A stretch of DNA of 64,000 nucleotides from Actinomycetaceae bacterium (GCA_030532245.1 JAUNLN010000001.1:62001-126000); one strand, 5' to 3'; numbered from the stretch's first letter, positions 9,781-19,796 are shown. Numbers and translations are program-made. Notes: generated by a model from the sequence alone, not told the origin.

Positions 9781-11811
9781 CTAGAAGTCGAGGAAGCGCA
9801 CGTCCTGTGCGTTGCGCTGAATGAATGCGCGCCTCGATTCCACGTCGTCCCCCATCAGAACGGAGAACACTTCGTCGGCAGATGCCGCCTCGGCAACCTG
9901 AATGCTCTTCAGGATTCGCTTAGACGGATCCATGGTCGTTTCCCAGAGCTCCTCCGGGTTCATCTCGCCAAGACCCTTGTATCGCTGAACGCCACCCGTC
10001 TTCGGCAGACGGTGTCCGGCGTTCTTTCCTATAGCAAGCCTCTCGTCACGCTCCTTGTCGGAGTACACAAACTCGTGCGGAGCGTTCGTCCACTTCAAGC
10101 GGTACAGGGGCGGCTGAGCCAAGTAGACGTGACCCTCTTCGAGCAGCGGCCTCATGTACCTGAACAGGAGCGTAAGTAGGAGCGTGGCAATGTGCTGACC
10201 GTCAACGTCAGCGTCCGCCATGAGCACGATCTTGTGGTAGCGCAACTTCTCAATGTCGAAGTCTTCGCCAATACCCGTGCCGAATGCGGAGATGAGGTCC
10301 CTGATCTCATTGCTGTCGAGTGCGCGAGCCATGCGTGCCTTCTCAACATTTAGGATCTTGCCTCGAATCGGGAGGATTGCCTGATGCTCAGGATCGCGGC
10401 CCATAACGGCAGAACCACCTGCCGAGTCGCCCTCCACGATGAAGATTTCGCATTCCTTCGGATCGCGCGACGAGCAGTCACGCAGCTTGCCCGGCATCGA
10501 AGCCGACTCGAGAACGCTCTTACGCCTCGTCGCCTCACGCGCCTTACGTGCGGCGAGACGAGCCTCCTGTGCCGACAGCGCCTTCAGGATGATTCCCTTG
10601 GCCTCATTCGGGTGAGCGTCGAACCAGTCACCAAGCTGGGCGTAAACCTGCTGCTGCGTGAACGTACGCGCCTCAGCATTACCAAGCTTCGTCTTCGTCT
10701 GACCCTCGAACTGCGGCTCGCTCAGCTTCACCGAAACAACAGCGGTCAGGCCCTCACGAATGTCGTCACCCGTAAGGTTGTCGTGCTTTTCTTTCAAGAT
10801 GCCCTTTTCGCGGGCGTACTTGTTCACAAGCGAAGTGAGGGCCGTGCGGAAGCCCTCCTCGTGCATACCACCTTCGGTCGTATTAATCGTGTTCGCATAG
10901 GTGTGGATCGTTTCGGAGTACGCGCGCGTCCACTGCATCGCCACCTCGAGCGACATGGAGCCTTCGTCGTTCTCCGTCTCAAAGTCGATGATGTCCGTGT
11001 TGATAACTTCGGACTTCTTCGTCTGGTTGATGAAGTTGACGTAGTCGCGAAGACCGCCTTCGTACATGTACGACACCTGGCGGAATCCAGCGATCGGATC
11101 ATCGCTCGTGCCAAGGTCGTCACCCGTGATTTCGTCACCTTCGTCAACTACTCCCGGACGCTGATCCGTGAGGGTAATTCGCAGACCCTTATTCAAGAAA
11201 GCCATCTGCTGGAAGCGACCGCGCAGCGTCTCGAACGAGAAATCAACCGTGTCAAAAATTGACGGGTCGGGGTAGAAGGTTTGGGAGGTGCCCGTCTCCT
11301 CGGTTTCCTCACCCTTAATCAAATCAGTGAGGGGGTGGCCACCATTGCCGAAGGTCTGACGCCACACGTAACCCTGACGGCGAACCTCGGTTTCAACGCG
11401 CACAGAAAGCGCATTCACAACCGAAATACCAACGCCGTGCAAACCACCGGAGACGGCGTAACCGCCTCCGCCGAACTTACCACCGGCGTGGAGGATCGTC
11501 ATAACAACCTCAACGGTTGGACGCCCCTCAGTTGGGTGAATGTCGACGGGAATACCGCGGCCATTATCTTGAACCTTTACGCCGCCATCTTCCTGGATAG
11601 TTACTTCGATGTGGTCGCAGTAGCCGGCAAGAGCCTCGTCAACTGCGTTATCGACAACCTCGTAGACCAGGTGGTGTAGACCGCGTTCCCCAGTGGAACC
11701 GATGTACATGCCAGGTCGTTTGCGTACGGCCTCCAGACCTTCCAAAACGGTAATATTCGACGCTTCGTAGCCACCGTTTTGTTGCGTCTCTTGGGCTTCT
11801 AGGTCAGCCAA
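9781..11811 (-). CDS. gyrB: DNA gyrase subunit B
   Basis: ATPase subunit of gyrase, 676 residues. The GHKL ATP site is seen as [16 protein letters not shown] and [22 protein letters not shown] in the first 110 residues, with the glycine-rich lid [19 protein letters not shown] after it. The TOPRIM domain carries [10 protein letters not shown] and the [10 protein letters not shown] acidic cluster. TTG start at 11811, 5 nt after GGGG. It precedes gyrA in the same orientation. A long leader region (11812-12133) separates it from dciA and contains a DnaA box. Confidence 0.98.
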   Translation of the reverse strand: MADLEAQETQQNGGYEASNITVLEGLEAVRKRPGMYIGSTGERGLHHLVYEVVDNAVDEALAGYCDHIEVTIQEDGGVKVQDNGRGIPVDIHPTEGRPTVEVVMTILHAGGKFGGGGYAVSGGLHGVGISVVNALSVRVETEVRRQGYVWRQTFGNGGHPLTDLIKGEETEETGTSQTFYPDPSIFDTVDFSFETLRGRFQQMAFLNKGLRITLTDQRPGVVDEGDEITGDDLGTSDDPIAGFRQVSYMYEGGLRDYVNFINQTKKSEVINTDIIDFETENDEGSMSLEVAMQWTRAYSETIHTYANTINTTEGGMHEEGFRTALTSLVNKYAREKGILKEKHDNLTGDDIREGLTAVVSVKLSEPQFEGQTKTKLGNAEARTFTQQQVYAQLGDWFDAHPNEAKGIILKALSAQEARLAARKAREATRRKSVLESASMPGKLRDCSSRDPKECEIFIVEGDSAGGSAVMGRDPEHQAILPIRGKILNVEKARMARALDSNEIRDLISAFGTGIGEDFDIEKLRYHKIVLMADADVDGQHIATLLLTLLFRYMRPLLEEGHVYLAQPPLYRLKWTNAPHEFVYSDKERDERLAIGKNAGHRLPKTGGVQRYKGLGEMNPEELWETTMDPSKRILKSIQVAEAASADEVFSVLMGDDVESRRAFIQRNAQDVRFLDF

Positions 11812-12133
11812 ACTGGCCCCTTTCTGGACAGGAAGCTTACTGCGCGCGGGAATCTAACCCGTGGAATGAACGAGAATGCGGAAAGGGTGCTGCACCCTCG
11901 AAGGCGTAGGCCTCAAAACCGCATGAACACGCAGATTTACACTTGTTTAAACCTCCTTTATCTTACCACTTTTTGGATTTTCCACAGATTCCGAATGTGT
12001 ACTTTTCCTGTGTCAACCCGGTAATTCACAGGTGCCCACGGTGGTTGCGAATTGTCGATCCACATCGGTGAGTAAACCTGTGGATAACGCTAGGAGGGGC
12101 GTTCCAAATTAGTGACTTGCGCCTAACTGGCGG
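11812..12133 (-). promoter_or_regulatory. gyrB leader and promoter region with DnaA box
   Basis: This 322 bp gap holds no gene. A perfect DnaA box TGTGGATAA lies at 12079-12087 and a weaker one (TTTTCCACA) at 11978-11986. On the minus strand an extended -10 element TGG-TAAGAT at 11960-11968 could start a leader of roughly 140 nt. Directly after it comes a strong AAAGGAGG with GTG-TAA nine bases later, a start-stop pair. An inverted repeat AGGGTG-CTG-CACCCT is at 11884-11898. The promoter call is my reading of hexamers only. Confidence 0.45.
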
Positions 12134-12871
12134 TTATCCGTAAGTGTCCCTTGGGCCTCTGCCCGGAACGTGGAATTTGCCCTTCCTCCACGAGGGAGCT
12201 TCCGGACCCCTGATAACCACGTGTTTCACCGCGTTTTGGCCAAACGCCTCAGCGATCTGCTTTTCCAGCGTTGGCAAGAGGATCCTCATTTGGTTCGCCC
12301 ACGCGGTTGACGACGTGCGCACAACGAGCACGTTGTCTTCAAACGTCTCCACAATGCAGTGCTGCGCTACAGCTGGGCCCACGATGGTTGGCCACCTAGC
12401 CGAGATAGTCGCAATGTTCAAAGTTGTAGACCAGCCGAGCCTGTTCACGATACCTCCGAGCACTCGCTCGAGCGGTTGCGGGTCGAAACGCGACGGGCCG
12501 GTGCCAAGCTTCGAGGTAGCAAGACCCATGTGGGAGCCATCGGGGTCGTTTGGAGCCACCCCGCGCCTGCGCTTTCCTGAGCTGCTCTTGCGGAAAGAAC
12601 TTACTCTCGACGCGCCCCTTCGCTCACTGAGCAGGCGAGCCTTCGACGCCGTTTCAGGGTAGTGGCCAGCATCCAAGGCGAGCTTTTGTTGGCGCCTCAA
12701 AGCCTCGAGTGCAATCGTATCTGCACCCGCATCCTCAACCTGGTCTTGGCCCGAGGCGGAGCCAGAATCTTCAAAGCGGTGAGGAGGCGTCGGCTGATCC
12801 TGCCCTGCTGGGTCGAAGTACTTGCCTGCCTCGGGATGCTCCGCGGGGTGATGGTTTGTCAACCTAGTCAC
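12134..12871 (-). CDS. dciA: DciA family (DUF721) protein
   Basis: 245 residues. The conserved DUF721 core is in the C-terminal half, about residues 130-235: LERVLGGIVNRLGW, ISARWPTIVGPAVAQHC, and VVRTSSTAWANQMRILLPTL. DciA proteins interact with and load the replicative helicase DnaB in bacteria that lack DnaC/DnaI; the position between recF and gyrB is the usual actinobacterial one. The N-terminal 110 residues are hydrophilic and low in conservation. The ATG overlaps the recF end by 8 bp. Confidence 0.87.
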   Translation of the reverse strand: MTRLTNHHPAEHPEAGKYFDPAGQDQPTPPHRFEDSGSASGQDQVEDAGADTIALEALRRQQKLALDAGHYPETASKARLLSERRGASRVSSFRKSSSGKRRRGVAPNDPDGSHMGLATSKLGTGPSRFDPQPLERVLGGIVNRLGWSTTLNIATISARWPTIVGPAVAQHCIVETFEDNVLVVRTSSTAWANQMRILLPTLEKQIAEAFGQNAVKHVVIRGPEAPSWRKGKFHVPGRGPRDTYG

Positions 12872-14105
12872 CTACCGATTCGCCACTGGATTCACTTCCA
12901 AGCGCGGGCCTTGAGACTTCGGTGCCACTGACTTTGTCGAGGCGCACATCCAGCACTTCAGCATCTAGTTCAGCAGGCAAATCTGTACCCACCGCTGCCG
13001 TGATAAAAACCTGCTCCGCCTTCTCGATGGTTCGCAAGACGGCTTCCCTGCGCCTTCCATCAAGTTCGGAAAACACATCGTCGAGAATCAGAATAGGTGT
13101 CTCCGAAACACCGTTTAGATCGGGCTCCCCGATGAGCGCATCGAACGACCCAAGTCGAAGCGATAGGGCCACCGACCAAGACTCCCCGTGCGACGCGTAG
13201 CCCTTCACTGGCATGGAATCTAGGGTGAGCAGCAGGTCGTCGCGATGCGGGCCGAGGAGGTTCACCCCTCGCGCGATCTCCTGATCTAACACCTCATCGA
13301 GACCCCGCAGAAGCTCTTGTTCGTAGAGTGCCGGATCGGTGATAGAAAGCCTCGCTAAGTCTTGTTTGTCAATTTCGTCAATCGTTTCTAGGGAGTGAGA
13401 ATAGCTTAGATCGAGTTCCCTAGCCTGCTCCGAAACCACCTCGTGCGCGGCTCGTACCGGAGCATAAAGGGAGTCCAAAACCTTTAGTCTGTAAGCCAGA
13501 ATAGAGCGGGCCAGAGGCACGTATTGGTCGTTCCAGATCTGCAGGCCCGTGAAGTCTAAGGAGCGTCCTGCACGCCTATCTTTACCCATCTGTTTCAAGA
13601 GGGCGGCGCGCTGCCTAGATACCTTGTCGAAGTCGGATTTTATAGCCGTAAACACCGGCCACATCTGCCCCGCTATCTCATCCATAAACCGGCGCCTGCC
13701 GGCCGGGTCGCCCTTCACCAGGTCGAGGTCTTCAGGGGCAAAAATGACAACTTTGACAATTCCCAAAAGCTCAGTTGGTCGAACTGGCGCGCGGTTCAGT
13801 TTAGCCCTGTTAGCGCGGCCCTTAATGATTTCCAACTCGAGAACACGGTCCCGGCCACCTAGGTGAACCTTCGCCCGCACAACAGCGCCAGCCGGCTGCT
13901 CCTCACCGGGCTTAGCGAAACGAACCAGTGCAGTATCGGCTGCGACGCGGTGTGAGGAGAAGCTAGCGAGGTAGGCAATCGCCTCAACTAGATTTGTTTT
14001 CCCCTGACCGTTCGGGCCGAGCAAAACCGTTGTGCCCGGGCGGAACTCAACCACCTGCTGGCGGTAAGAACGAAAGTCGTCGAGAGCCAGATGCGAAACG
14101 TACAT
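12864..14105 (-). CDS. recF: DNA replication and repair protein RecF
   Basis: 413-residue SMC-like ATPase that helps load RecA at gapped DNA. MYVSHLALDDFRSYR is the typical start; Walker A is GPNGQGKTNLVEA (about residues 34-46), the ABC signature-like region and Walker B (ILILDDVFSELD) are near residues 335-350. ATG at 14105. It is 114 bp downstream of dnaN and overlaps dciA, matching the canonical dnaN-recF-dciA-gyrB order. Confidence 0.97.
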   Translation of the reverse strand: MYVSHLALDDFRSYRQQVVEFRPGTTVLLGPNGQGKTNLVEAIAYLASFSSHRVAADTALVRFAKPGEEQPAGAVVRAKVHLGGRDRVLELEIIKGRANRAKLNRAPVRPTELLGIVKVVIFAPEDLDLVKGDPAGRRRFMDEIAGQMWPVFTAIKSDFDKVSRQRAALLKQMGKDRRAGRSLDFTGLQIWNDQYVPLARSILAYRLKVLDSLYAPVRAAHEVVSEQARELDLSYSHSLETIDEIDKQDLARLSITDPALYEQELLRGLDEVLDQEIARGVNLLGPHRDDLLLTLDSMPVKGYASHGESWSVALSLRLGSFDALIGEPDLNGVSETPILILDDVFSELDGRRREAVLRTIEKAEQVFITAAVGTDLPAELDAEVLDVRLDKVSGTEVSRPALGSESSGESVGD

Positions 14106-14219
14106 AGCCCTGCCTCCCGACTCACACAGACCCGTTCAGGGCCCTTTGAAACTTCCCTTGCGCTCTACAAATTACAGTGCACGCGGGCCTTTATCGACCC
14201 GCGTGCAAGCAAAAGAGTT

Positions 14220-15353
14220 TTAGATACCGAACCTGATCGGCATAATCAGATACCTAAACGCGACATCCTGGCCCTCAGTTTCGCTCTTCTGGCCCGTAAT
14301 AACAGCCGGCTTCGCGGGATCAGTGAACGAGAACTTCACGAAATCCGTGTCGAGAACGCCGAGGCCTCCCTCCAAGAAACGCGGATTGAACGCCGTGGTT
14401 AGGGAAGCGCCCTGCAGGGTTGCACCCACAACTTCAGAAGCCTGCGCATTGTCGTCGGTACCTGCTTCGAGCGTTACCTGGCCCTCCTCAAACTTCAAGC
14501 GAACCGAGGTACGTTGCTCCGCAACGAGCGATACACGCTTAACCGCCTCAACGAGTTCGTGACGGTTCACTACCGCCTGAATCTCAGTGTTTTCAGGGAA
14601 GAGACGACGAACAGGCGGGTAGTCGCCATCCATGAGCGTCGAGGTTGTGCGCCTTGAGCCTGAAACAAAACCAATGAGGGAGTTAGCTCCGGACTCTTCG
14701 GTGCTAAATGCGAGCTCCACGCGACCACCGGACGTCATGGACTTAGCTACATCACCGAGAACGCGGGCCTTCACCAGCAGAGCGGTCGAAATACCGGGCT
14801 GAGCGGGCTCCCACTTGAACTCACGCATCGCTAGACGGTAGCGGTCGGTGCCAAGGAGAGTGATCGTGTCGTCTTCAATCTCCATGCGAACGCCCGTGAG
14901 TAGCGGGATTGTGTCGTCAGAAGATGCTGCTACCGAAACCTGAGCGATCGCCTGCGCAAATACCTGAGCGTCGATCGTGCCGCGAACCTCGGGCAGTACG
15001 GGTAGAGGCGGGTATTCATCGACCGACATTGTTGCGAGAGTGAAGTGCGAGGTGCCACAAACGAGGCTGATCTTCGGGCCTTCGAGCGTGAACTGCACGG
15101 GGTTATTCGGCAACGACTTAGCAATCGATGCAAGGAGTCGGCCAGAAACCAGTGCCTCGCCAGCAACTTCTACATCTGCAGGAATCTCAGAACGCGTAGA
15201 GATTTCATAGTCAAAAGAAGAAAGAGTGAGAACTCCATCCGCTGCCTCCATGCGAATACCTGCAAGGATCGGAACAGATGGGCGCGTTGGGACGGTACGA
15301 GCAGTCCAGTTGACGGCCTCAGAAAGTACGTCTCGAGCGACAGTGAACTTCAC
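14220..15353 (-). CDS. dnaN: DNA polymerase III beta subunit (sliding clamp)
   Basis: Ring-shaped processivity clamp of the replicase. About 377 residues in three repeated clamp domains; the C-terminus ends LIMPIRFGI, matching the conserved LMPMR-type end. A TTG at 15371 would add six residues, but the GTG at 15353 follows GAGG by 6 nt and gives the typical start MKFTVARDVLSEAVNW, so I prefer it. It lies downstream of the AT-rich dnaA-dnaN intergenic region and is transcribed away from the origin. Confidence 0.97.
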   Translation of the reverse strand: MKFTVARDVLSEAVNWTARTVPTRPSVPILAGIRMEAADGVLTLSSFDYEISTRSEIPADVEVAGEALVSGRLLASIAKSLPNNPVQFTLEGPKISLVCGTSHFTLATMSVDEYPPLPVLPEVRGTIDAQVFAQAIAQVSVAASSDDTIPLLTGVRMEIEDDTITLLGTDRYRLAMREFKWEPAQPGISTALLVKARVLGDVAKSMTSGGRVELAFSTEESGANSLIGFVSGSRRTTSTLMDGDYPPVRRLFPENTEIQAVVNRHELVEAVKRVSLVAEQRTSVRLKFEEGQVTLEAGTDDNAQASEVVGATLQGASLTTAFNPRFLEGGLGVLDTDFVKFSFTDPAKPAVITGQKSETEGQDVAFRYLIMPIRFGI

Positions 15354-15371
15354 GGTCTGCCTCACTTTCAA

Positions 15372-15749
15372 ATGGTCGGTGGTAGCTGTTCCACTTTACG
15401 TTATTTTGATTGCTAGAGCACATTGCTTGAGGAAAACCTGGACTATTTGCAAGGAGCCACGCCGGAGCAAGTTCAATCCACACGATTTTGGTTTCTGTGC
15501 GCGAACTTAAATCCCAATTTGTAATTTTCGTAGTAGTAATAGGGGCTGTGCAAACTGTGGAAACCAGCGAATTTCCGCGTCATCAAGGCAATTCAGCCTG
15601 TGCATCAGTTCTGGATAAACCTGTTATTCGAAGTTAACGATTGTGAATGACAAGAAACTACCAAGTAAGTTATCCACAACCGAGTTTCGAAAAAACGCAA
15701 AAATTCAGGGGTTATGCACATCCATCCACAGGCATATTGTGGATAACCG
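15372..15749. other. oriC, dnaA-dnaN intergenic part with DnaA boxes
   Basis: AT-rich DNA without a gene between dnaN and the end of dnaA. Perfect or consensus DnaA boxes (TTATNCACA) are at 15670-15678 (TTATCCACA), 15712-15720 (TTATGCACA) and, inverted, 15738-15746 (TGTGGATAA). Near matches are at 15474-15482, 15557-15565, 15610-15618 and 15722-15730. AT-rich stretches near 15500-15540 and 15680-15705 could be the unwinding element. This interval is the usual actinobacterial oriC. Confidence 0.8.
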
Positions 15750-17207
15750 CTAATTGTGGCGTGCTTGCGCCCTAATCCGGCTGATCAGTTCGGTTACGTG
15801 ATTGTAAATTTCGCGTTTCATAGTCATCTGCTGCGAGATCTTCTTATTCGCGTGCATGACCGTAGTGTGGTCACGTCCGCCAAACGCCTGCCCGATCTTC
15901 GGTAGAGAAAGCTCGGTGAGCTCGCGGCACAAATACATGGCGATCTGCCGCGCCTCAACAATCTGGCGAGACCGATCAGCAGAACTCATCTGGTCAATCG
16001 AAACCTGGAAGTAGTCAGACACCTGACCCATGATCATTGCGATCGTGATTTCAGTATCGTCCGGATCCGACAAAACGTCGCGTAGCACGACCTCGGCCAA
16101 CGACCTGCTGATTTCTTGGTTCGTGATCTGCGCATAAGCGGTTACGCGAAGCAGCGAGCCTTCCAGCTCGCGAATGTTCGACGAAATCCGGGAGGCAATG
16201 AACTCGAGCACGTCGTCGTTCACACTCAGGTTTTCCGCTATCGCCTTCTTACGCAAAATCGCGATACGAGTTTCGAGGTCGGGCGGCTGAATGTCGGTGA
16301 GCAAACCCATTTCGAAGCGTGACCTCATGCGGTCGCCGAGGCCCTCCAGCTTCTTTGGAGGCACGTCCGAGGTGATCACAACCTGCTTGTTCGCGTTGTG
16401 GAGCGTGTTGAACGTGTGGAAAAACTCCTCAACGGTCTGCTCCTTGCCCTGAATGAACTGGATGTCGTCGATAAGCAGGATGTCGACCTGACGGTAGCGG
16501 CGCTGGAACTGTTCCGCACGGTCGTCGCGAATCGAGTTAATGAAGTCGTTCGTGAACTCCTCCGAACTCACATACTTCACCTTCAAATGCGGGTAGAGCG
16601 ACAGCGCGTAGTTACCGATCGCGTGAAGCAGGTGGGTCTTACCCAGACCCGACTCTCCGTAAATAAACAGTGGATTGTAGGCCTTTGCAGGCATCTCACC
16701 GACCGCCGTTGCGGCTGCGTTTGCGAACCTGTTGGAAGAGCCGGTCACGAAAGTGTCGAACGTGTACTTCGGATTCAGCCTCGAGCCAGAAAGATCCACA
16801 GCCCCCGGGCTAGTGCCGCGGGAAGTCATTGCGTGGGGGTTATCCACACCCTGATCCTGGGGATCTTCAGCAACCGGGCGCTTAGAGGGCCTAGAAAGGT
16901 CGATGACGGAGGCGTCCTCCTCCTCGTCATCTTCAGGCTCCTGATTTAGCGCGGGATCAACCGTGATCGCGATGCGCACATCCTCACCCACATAGCGGGA
17001 AAGTTCGGTACAAATCGTGTCGTAAGCGTTCTTTTCAATGAAGTTTTTCGTGAACTCGTTCGGCACGGCAACCAAAATCGTGCCCTCCACGTCGCCTAGG
17101 GGGCGGGTTGTGGACATGAAGGCTTTTACAGACGGACCAATGTCGTCACTCTCTAAAAGTTCCGCAATTACGGTGTTCCATGCGGCACTCAGCTTCTTGC
17201 CATCCAC
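15750..17207 (-). CDS. dnaA: Chromosomal replication initiator DnaA
   Basis: AAA+ initiator that binds DnaA boxes and opens oriC. The protein has the N-terminal helicase-recruiting domain (1-90), a variable acidic linker (90-165), the AAA+ core with Walker A GESGLGKTHLL and Walker B LLIDDIQF, and the C-terminal DNA-binding signature DHTTVMHANKKI. A GTG at 17240 is possible, but the GTG at 17207 has AGGAGCC 5 nt upstream and gives MDGKKLSAAWNTVIAELLE, so I choose it (485 residues). DnaA boxes on both sides suggest autoregulation. Confidence 0.97.
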   Translation of the reverse strand: MDGKKLSAAWNTVIAELLESDDIGPSVKAFMSTTRPLGDVEGTILVAVPNEFTKNFIEKNAYDTICTELSRYVGEDVRIAITVDPALNQEPEDDEEEDASVIDLSRPSKRPVAEDPQDQGVDNPHAMTSRGTSPGAVDLSGSRLNPKYTFDTFVTGSSNRFANAAATAVGEMPAKAYNPLFIYGESGLGKTHLLHAIGNYALSLYPHLKVKYVSSEEFTNDFINSIRDDRAEQFQRRYRQVDILLIDDIQFIQGKEQTVEEFFHTFNTLHNANKQVVITSDVPPKKLEGLGDRMRSRFEMGLLTDIQPPDLETRIAILRKKAIAENLSVNDDVLEFIASRISSNIRELEGSLLRVTAYAQITNQEISRSLAEVVLRDVLSDPDDTEITIAMIMGQVSDYFQVSIDQMSSADRSRQIVEARQIAMYLCRELTELSLPKIGQAFGGRDHTTVMHANKKISQQMTMKREIYNHVTELISRIRAQARHN

Positions 17208-17270
17208 TTGGGCTCCTAGAAAAATCGTGACGTCTAACACGAACTTGTGATGATGTTTTCCCTAACGGGC

Positions 17271-17298
17271 TCTATACAGTGTGTCATCTTTGCACCAA
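17271..17298 (-). promoter_or_regulatory. Candidate dnaA promoter
   Basis: On the minus strand TTGGTG (17293-17298) and TATAGA (17271-17276) are separated by 16 bp, about 60 bp before the chosen dnaA start. DnaA boxes at 17309-17341 lie just upstream of the -35, suited to autoregulation. Confidence 0.5.
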
Positions 17299-17506
17299 AT
17301 TAGTGAAGTTATCCCCATAGTGGGGAAAACTTTGTGGATAACATCAAAATAACTACAAGAATGTAGTTATCCCAATTTGTAAGGCAATTAGTGCTGTGGA
17401 AGAAAAATTGTGATTTAGTTTTTACACAGACACAACGGTGTAGTTATGCCCAGACTTATACACAGCTGTGGATTACAAATTGTGGCGAATCTCGTGTCTG
17501 GCCACA

Positions 17507-17534
17507 TTGACAGTGGCAATGAATAGCTCATAAG
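17507..17534 (+). promoter_or_regulatory. Candidate rpmH promoter
   Basis: A consensus -35 TTGACA at 17507-17512 is followed after 16 bp by CATAAG (17529-17534), about 110 bp before the rpmH start. The -10 is imperfect. Confidence 0.5.
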
Positions 17535-17646
17535 CTGAACCGTTGTATGTGCAGTCGACTGCACTTTTCTGTGCCCATTTGCCTGGGCGCAGCGAATGAG
17601 GAAGTGAGAGGGCCCTTCAGGCGCCCTCAAGCCTGAGGAGAACATC

Positions 17647-17784
17647 GTGACCAAGCGTACTTATCAGCCGAATAACCGCCGTCGCTCCAGGACGCACGGC
17701 TTCCGTCTGCGTATGCGCACCCGTGCTGGCCGCGCAATCATTGCGAGCCGTCGTCGTAAGGGCCGCAAGCAGCTATCCGCCTGA
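17647..17784 (+). CDS. rpmH: 50S ribosomal protein L34
   Basis: 45-residue basic ribosomal protein, shorter than most ORF cut-offs. The translation starts with [18 protein letters not shown] and ends GRKQLSA, matching L34 throughout. GTG start at 17647 with AGGAGA upstream. Its TGA is directly followed by the GTG of rnpA. It opens the conserved rpmH-rnpA-yidD-yidC-khpB-rsmG operon, transcribed away from the origin. Confidence 0.97.
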   Translation: MTKRTYQPNNRRRSRTHGFRLRMRTRAGRAIIASRRRKGRKQLSA

Positions 17785-18138
17785 GTGTTATCGACACAGA
17801 ACCGCTTACGAGACCCGGAGCTGTTTAAAAAAGCATTCCGCTTGGGAAACCGCGCGGGTAACGCAAAGTTAGTAGTTCACGCTGTAACCGGCGAGGTATC
17901 CGAAACAGAACGCCTCGTCGGTTTCGTCGTACCTAAGAAAGTATTTAAACGAGCAGTCAGCCGCAATAGAGTCAAAAGACAGCTGCGGCACCTTATGCGC
18001 GAGCGTGTAAACGACTTACCGCCCAGCACAGTCCTCGTCGTACGAGTATTAGCAGGCGCGCGAGAAGCGGACTATGCCGAACTCGAAAAATCACTCGACA
18101 AGGCACTCGCAAAAGTATTTCGCAGGAGCGGTCAATGA
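17785..18138 (+). CDS. rnpA: Ribonuclease P protein component
   Basis: 117-residue protein subunit of RNase P, which matures tRNA 5' ends together with the catalytic RNA. The RNR motif is clear: [17 protein letters not shown] near residues 56-72. The GTG start immediately follows the rpmH stop codon with no gap, the usual coupling. The N-terminus [20 protein letters not shown] is typical for the family. Confidence 0.96.
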   Translation: MLSTQNRLRDPELFKKAFRLGNRAGNAKLVVHAVTGEVSETERLVGFVVPKKVFKRAVSRNRVKRQLRHLMRERVNDLPPSTVLVVRVLAGAREADYAELEKSLDKALAKVFRRSGQ

Positions 18139-18425
18139 ATGTCATTTCCAGGATTCTGATCGCCCCTGTACGCTTCTATCAGAAGTTCATATCGCCCGGA
18201 CTACCGCCGACATGCAGGTATTACCCCAGCTGCTCCACCTACGCGGTGCGCGCAATCGAAGTCCACGGACCTCTAAAAGGGTTAATACTAGGAGTGTGGC
18301 GGTTCTTAAGGTGTAATCCTTGGTCGCTGGGCGGCGTGGACCACGTGCCAGAAAAAGGACGTTGGAAGCCTGAGCCTTACGTAAGGCCAAAAGACGACGA
18401 GTGGGAAGAAACCGAGACTGATTAA
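18135..18425 (+). CDS. yidD: Membrane protein insertion efficiency factor YidD
   Basis: 96-residue amphipathic protein that assists YidC-dependent insertion. The family block [18 protein letters not shown] (residues 20-37) and the conserved Cys residues are present, then [20 protein letters not shown] overlaps the rnpA stop by 4 bp. The acidic tail ends EETETD. Confidence 0.95.
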   Translation: MNVISRILIAPVRFYQKFISPGLPPTCRYYPSCSTYAVRAIEVHGPLKGLILGVWRFLRCNPWSLGGVDHVPEKGRWKPEPYVRPKDDEWEETETD

Positions 18426-18437
18426 AGGAGTCTAACC

Positions 18438-19796
18438 GTGTGGTTTGACAAACTTCTGTACCCCTTCAAGGTGGCAGTTGCCTGGGTGATGGTGCGTCTA
18501 CACGACGTATTCGTCTTCCTCGGCATGGAGGATGGATCCGGCCCCGCTTGGGTAATCTCCATCATTGGCCTAACGATCATCGTTAGGATCCTCATCTTCC
18601 CGCTATTCTTCAAGCAAATTAAGGCGTCGCGAGGCATGCAAGCCCTCCAGCCTGAAATGAAGAAGATCCAAGACAAGTACAAGAACAAGAAGGACCAGGC
18701 TTCGCGTCAGCGCATGAGCGAAGAAATGATGGCCCTCTACAAGGAACACGGAACCACGCCGTACTCCTCGTGTCTGCCAATCCTGTTCCAGATGCCCGTC
18801 TTCTTCGCGCTCTTCCGCGTGCTAGCCTCCACCGGCCAAATCGCCAACGGCACCTACCAGTACGACTCCCTCGGCCCCCTCACCGCCGCTAAAGCCGCTG
18901 AAATTGAGGGCTCCTCCCTCTTCGGCGCACCACTTTCCGCAATCTTTGGCACGGCACCCTCCCTCCAGGCGAAAATCGTCATCCTCGTCATGATCGTTCT
19001 CATGGTGATCACCCAGTTCATCACCATGCGCCAACTGACCATGAAGAACATGCCTGAATCGGCTAAGGACCCCTCCAACCCGATGATGCGCAGCCAAATG
19101 ATGATGATGTACACGATGCCGCTCGTTATGGGCGTGTCGGGCTTCTTCTTCCAAACTGGTGTGCTGATTTACTGGTTCACGACGAACCTGTGGACCATGG
19201 GCCAGCAGTTCTGGACCATCGCGCGCATGCCTACCGCCGGCTCGGAGGCGTACACGAAGCTCATGCTTAAGCGTCGCGGCGATTACGTGGCGTGGGCGCG
19301 CCCCGTTTTCGAGGCGTACGACGAGGAATACAAGCAGCTTGACTCTTCCGACGAGGAGGGTCGTACGGCGCTTGTGGAAAAGACGCTGAAGAAGATTAAG
19401 AAGTCCGCTCCGAAGCAGAAGATCCCCACGAAGTTCTCGAGTGAGGTTTCCGCCGAAACGCAGCTCGGCGCCTACCGCGAACTCGCGTACTCCGAGTGGG
19501 ACACGATGCCTGACGAGCGTTGGCCCCACAAGTTTGAGGTCTCGCAGAAGGCGGCGGCAAAGCAGGAACGCCACCAGCCGAAGCGACTTTCGAAGCGTGA
19601 ACGCCAGGCTCGTGACGAAGCCGAGAGGCGCCGCCTCGAGCGTGAGCGTCAGATTAAGGACCGCCAGAAGGGCGTCTCCCCTGAAGAACTTGAGCGCAAA
19701 CGTGAAGAACGTCGTGCGCAGCGCCGCAACGCGGCACGCAAGAAGAAGGAAGACAAGGGCCGTCGCGACAACGAAGATAATGGCCGTCGCAACTAG
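18438..19796 (+). CDS. yidC: Membrane protein insertase YidC/Oxa1
   Basis: 452 residues, Gram-positive type without the large periplasmic domain. Hydrophobic segments are at about 37-60, 102-125, 175-195 and 222-245; the catalytic positively charged residue in the first core helix is Arg50 in TIIVRILIFPLF. A coiled, highly charged hairpin (65-100) follows it. The last 150 residues are very basic (long Arg/Lys tail ending GRRDNEDNGRRN), which probably binds the ribosome. GTG start at 18438 after AAAGGAG. Confidence 0.96.
   Translation: MWFDKLLYPFKVAVAWVMVRLHDVFVFLGMEDGSGPAWVISIIGLTIIVRILIFPLFFKQIKASRGMQALQPEMKKIQDKYKNKKDQASRQRMSEEMMALYKEHGTTPYSSCLPILFQMPVFFALFRVLASTGQIANGTYQYDSLGPLTAAKAAEIEGSSLFGAPLSAIFGTAPSLQAKIVILVMIVLMVITQFITMRQLTMKNMPESAKDPSNPMMRSQMMMMYTMPLVMGVSGFFFQTGVLIYWFTTNLWTMGQQFWTIARMPTAGSEAYTKLMLKRRGDYVAWARPVFEAYDEEYKQLDSSDEEGRTALVEKTLKKIKKSAPKQKIPTKFSSEVSAETQLGAYRELAYSEWDTMPDERWPHKFEVSQKAAAKQERHQPKRLSKRERQARDEAERRRLERERQIKDRQKGVSPEELERKREERRAQRRNAARKKKEDKGRRDNEDNGRRN

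Larger units (their letters stand above)
17241..17646. other. oriC, dnaA-rpmH intergenic part with DnaA boxes
   Basis: A second AT-rich, gene-free interval on the upstream side of dnaA. DnaA-box-like sequences are TTATCCCCA 17309-17317, TGTGGATAA 17333-17341 (perfect, inverted), TTATCCCAA 17367-17375, TTATGCCCA 17444-17452, TTATACACA 17456-17464 (consensus) and TGTGGATTA 17467-17475. It also carries the divergent promoters of dnaA and rpmH. Together with 15372-15749 it makes the origin bipartite around dnaA. Confidence 0.7.
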
